The notes under the pieces were generated by a model that saw only the letters and a list, made by a program, of their open reading frames with translations, was not told the origin of the DNA and ran no database searches. Below are positions 5,606-7,728 of a DNA stretch of 7,728 nucleotides, one piece after another. The DNA is from Bacteroidota bacterium (GTDB lineage Bacteria > Bacteroidota > Bacteroidia > Flavobacteriales > Flavobacteriaceae). The DNA lies in NCBI GenBank assembly GCA_021793535.1, contig JAJYSO010000068.1, positions 1 through 7,728 on the forward strand, written 5' to 3'. Position numbers and translations under genes: made by a program. Position 1 is the stretch's first letter. The number at the start of each line of letters is the position of its first letter.

Positions 5606-6991
5606 TTAGAGGTTGGGCACCCTCACACTTTCTCCGATCCAGCATTTAATATTGATCACTTCGCCTTGTTTCCCTTGTTTGAAAATATCGGCTTTAGAGG
5701 GAGCTCGCCCTTCGTAAGAAGCAGCAGTTTGTGCGGCTGCGGAACGCAAGGAAGGGTCCACATTGGCGGCTCTTTTTGCATATTCTGCAGCTTTCCAGTA
5801 AACGGATCGTTTCTCGAATAAATCATCACCACAGTCGTTAGCACTGTTGGCGTACATTTGTGCGATCTTCAAGTAGGCCCGACCAAAAGAGGGGTCATTG
5901 CTAATGGCTTGACGGTAGAAGTTTCTTGCATTTGAAAGGCTACCTTGATCGTTGTACATGTTTCCAATTAAGTAATATACTTGTGCCTTATCCAATTCGT
6001 TGTCTTCCAAATCGGCAGATTGCTTAAAGTATTCGATTGCCTTTTTAAGGTCTCCGTCATTGGCAGCCAACTGTCCTAGGTATTTTGCGGATTTTGCTGA
6101 CGGATCCAATTCATGAAGGGCTTCTGTAACTTTAAAGAACATGTCACCATCGGTACACTTTTTAGTAGAAAGTCTACGGGCAGCCGATTTTAACCAATCT
6201 ATATCTCCTTTTTTCTCTTCAAAGCTGCTCGTGTATAAGGGGATGAGGTTAGAGCAATCTGCTCTGGATCCCACTTTTTCATCTATACTTTCTTTGATGG
6301 TGTTATAATTTCGCAAGTAAATATCGTTGGTGTCGTAGGTCTTTTGTTCTGCGGCAGTCAATTGCTCTCCTTCGTCTAATTTTTCGAGAAGGGGTTGTTG
6401 GACTTTTGCTCGTTGAGATTGCTCAAGATTGATTTTGTCCATGACTTCATCATATTTATTGAAGGCATCCTCTAAGGATTTTTTGCCTTCATCCTGCAGA
6501 TCGATCAACAGCGAAAAATAAGCGTATAGGGACTTGGGATTGATGAAGTTTTCTTTGTCTTCTTTCCAGGCACGATCAAAAGCATTGTATTGTTCTTCGG
6601 TTGAGCCTACGTTATTTTCAAATTGAGTTAAGGCAATTTTTGAATACGTGGAACCTTTGTCCGTTTTGCTTGGGAAAAGCTCTAAACGATCATCAAGATT
6701 TTTAATGAATGCTTTTGCTGCTTCTTGTTTCTCATCATCGGTTTTAGCCTCATTTAGAAAATGTTTAAACATTCGCTCCCCGTATTGATAAATGGCCATA
6801 CTTAATTTGGGGCAGTGTTCTACCAATGTTTCATACAGTGGTTTTGCAGCATCGTAGTCTTCAATCTTTGCACTTTGTGCAAACTTTGATAACTCTTTGT
6901 TACAATCCACGTTTTCATCTGAACTCTGTGCGCTTAAATTAGAGAAGATTAGCAGCGCTAGGAATAAAATAAATGAACTTCTGGTCTTCAT
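5606..6991 (-). CDS. Secreted tetratricopeptide-repeat (TPR) protein
   Basis: A 461-residue protein with a signal peptide (about residues 1-21, ending LSAQ) and no other membrane segment, so probably periplasmic or outer-membrane associated. The region from about 30 to 290 is helical and charged, with weak TPR-like character. Clear TPR units lie at about 302-335, 336-369 and 370-412, for example A-E-Y-F-K-Q-S-A-D and YLIGNMYNDQGSLSNARNFY followed by A-I-S-N-D-P-S-F-G-R-A-Y. The C-terminus (about 430-461), including NIKCWIGESVRVPN, is not TPR-like. Six cysteines (30, 60, 246, 279, 387, 450) are all in the mature part. TPR domains usually bind protein partners; the partner is unknown. Its place between a barrel gene (22 bp upstream) and lptC (6 bp downstream) is one I know from flavobacteria and suggests an outer-membrane biogenesis role, which is unproven. 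Confidence 0.88.
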   Translation of the reverse strand: MKTRSSFILFLALLIFSNLSAQSSDENVDCNKELSKFAQSAKIEDYDAAKPLYETLVEHCPKLSMAIYQYGERMFKHFLNEAKTDDEKQEAAKAFIKNLDDRLELFPSKTDKGSTYSKIALTQFENNVGSTEEQYNAFDRAWKEDKENFINPKSLYAYFSLLIDLQDEGKKSLEDAFNKYDEVMDKINLEQSQRAKVQQPLLEKLDEGEQLTAAEQKTYDTNDIYLRNYNTIKESIDEKVGSRADCSNLIPLYTSSFEEKKGDIDWLKSAARRLSTKKCTDGDMFFKVTEALHELDPSAKSAKYLGQLAANDGDLKKAIEYFKQSADLEDNELDKAQVYYLIGNMYNDQGSLSNARNFYRQAISNDPSFGRAYLKIAQMYANSANDCGDDLFEKRSVYWKAAEYAKRAANVDPSLRSAAAQTAASYEGRAPSKADIFKQGKQGEVINIKCWIGESVRVPNL

Positions 6992-7013
6992 AAGTATTTA
7001 TATTAATTAGCTA

Positions 7014-7728
7014 TTAGTTAAATTTCCGTTTATTGAACCATTTGTCGTTAAAAGAAAGGCCGATAAATATATTAACAAAATTTTCTTTTACCAACCCTCC
7101 GGATGTGGTACCTCTGTTTCCATATTCGACACCCAGATTAAAATTACTCATATAAGGTCCGGCAGGTAGGCCTAATCCAAAAGACATGCCAAACTCTTTA
7201 ATATCATGCTGATTCACATTCAATCCCGTGTCCTGATAACGGATACCCGCCCGATACGTGATTCGGTTCAAGTAATTGTTGTCGTTGTACTGTGGAATAA
7301 AATACCCCCCAACACGATAGATGTTGATCGCATTGAATTTGACATTATCAGGGGTAAAGGTAGTATTTTTATAATTAGCTTTCCCAATATTTTGGTACTC
7401 TACTCCGACCATCCATTTGTGAAACTGGCTGATACCTACTCCTACGCGCCATTCTTCGGGTAAGTCAAAATCTGTATTGGGGATAGTAATATCCCGCTGG
7501 TCCACGATAGTTTCGACCAGTCCGGAATTGATTGTAGAGGTGGCAATCGAACGCTCGTTTTTTGATGTGAGCGATGCTTTTGGCGTGTAGCTTGCGCTAG
7601 ATTCGAGTCGCAATTTTTCAGTTATTTCCCTTTCGTACTGTAGGCCTACTCTAAATTGAAATCCACTGATGGAAGCCACATTCATTTCTTTTGTTCCGTA
7701 TTGCACGTTGTCTTGATAAAAGGAAGAT
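7014..7728 (-). CDS. Outer-membrane beta-barrel protein, N-terminus outside window
   Basis: The frame stays open to the right edge. The GTG at 7706 is preceded in frame by further codons (SSFYQDN), so about 238 C-terminal residues are present and the start is beyond 7728. The sequence consists of alternating polar/hydrophobic stretches separated by turns (FQFRVGLQYEREIT, WRVGVGISQFHKWMVGVEYQ, RITYRAGIRYQ, GMSFGLGLPAG, SNFNLGVEYGNRGTT, NIFIGLSFNDKWF), which is the pattern of a transmembrane beta barrel. It resembles flavobacterial proteins annotated as outer-membrane or FadL/OmpP1-like transport proteins. The C-terminus is FNDKWFNKRKFN, so it does not end in the aromatic residue typical of proteobacterial barrels. 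The stop TAA is followed immediately by an in-frame TAG. The next gene begins 22 bp on. Substrate is unknown. In relatives I expect the type III pantothenate kinase gene coaX just upstream of it. Confidence 0.82.
   Translation of the reverse strand, partial: SSFYQDNVQYGTKEMNVASISGFQFRVGLQYEREITEKLRLESSASYTPKASLTSKNERSIATSTINSGLVETIVDQRDITIPNTDFDLPEEWRVGVGISQFHKWMVGVEYQNIGKANYKNTTFTPDNVKFNAINIYRVGGYFIPQYNDNNYLNRITYRAGIRYQDTGLNVNQHDIKEFGMSFGLGLPAGPYMSNFNLGVEYGNRGTTSGGLVKENFVNIFIGLSFNDKWFNKRKFN

Overview
The window looks like a chromosomal housekeeping segment of a member of the Bacteroidetes, most likely the family Flavobacteriaceae. This rests on the ftsX / DUF3098 / truB order, a short TruB without a PUA domain, a lipoprotein-type LptC, AT-rich leaders mostly without Shine-Dalgarno sequences, and a recognisable series of envelope genes (PpiD-like foldase, CorC-like transporter, 62-residue membrane protein, LptC, TPR protein, outer-membrane barrel). 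Genus cannot be called from what is visible. There are no RNA genes, mobile elements, CRISPR arrays or phage genes, and no gene-free stretch above 100 bp.

Layout. Positions 1-1261 are on the + strand: the 3' end of ftsX (division-site ABC transporter permease), a small two-helix DUF3098 protein and truB (tRNA pseudouridine-55 synthase). They are closely spaced and probably co-transcribed. A 74-bp convergent gap (1262-1335) with a hairpin separates them from the - strand block. Reading that block in its own direction (right to left), the genes are an outer-membrane barrel protein cut by the window edge (7014-7728), a secreted TPR protein, lptC, a 62-residue two-helix membrane protein, a CNNM/CBS/CorC transporter and a SurA/PpiD-type peptidyl-prolyl isomerase. 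Spacings are 22 bp, 6 bp, a 4-bp overlap, 9 bp and 92 bp, so the first five read as one operon. The isomerase may be separately regulated.

The - strand block is coherent: LPS transport (LptC), a barrel protein, a membrane-anchored periplasmic foldase and secreted or membrane partners of unknown role all concern the cell envelope. The + strand genes link division, envelope and tRNA modification, a common grouping in this phylum.

No clearly new system is visible. The best leads are (i) a perfect 11-bp inverted repeat with one arm covering the isomerase start codon, (ii) no uppP between the DUF3098 gene and truB, where I expect it in relatives, (iii) the 62-residue protein translationally coupled to lptC, and (iv) six cysteines in the TPR protein against none in the periplasmic isomerase.
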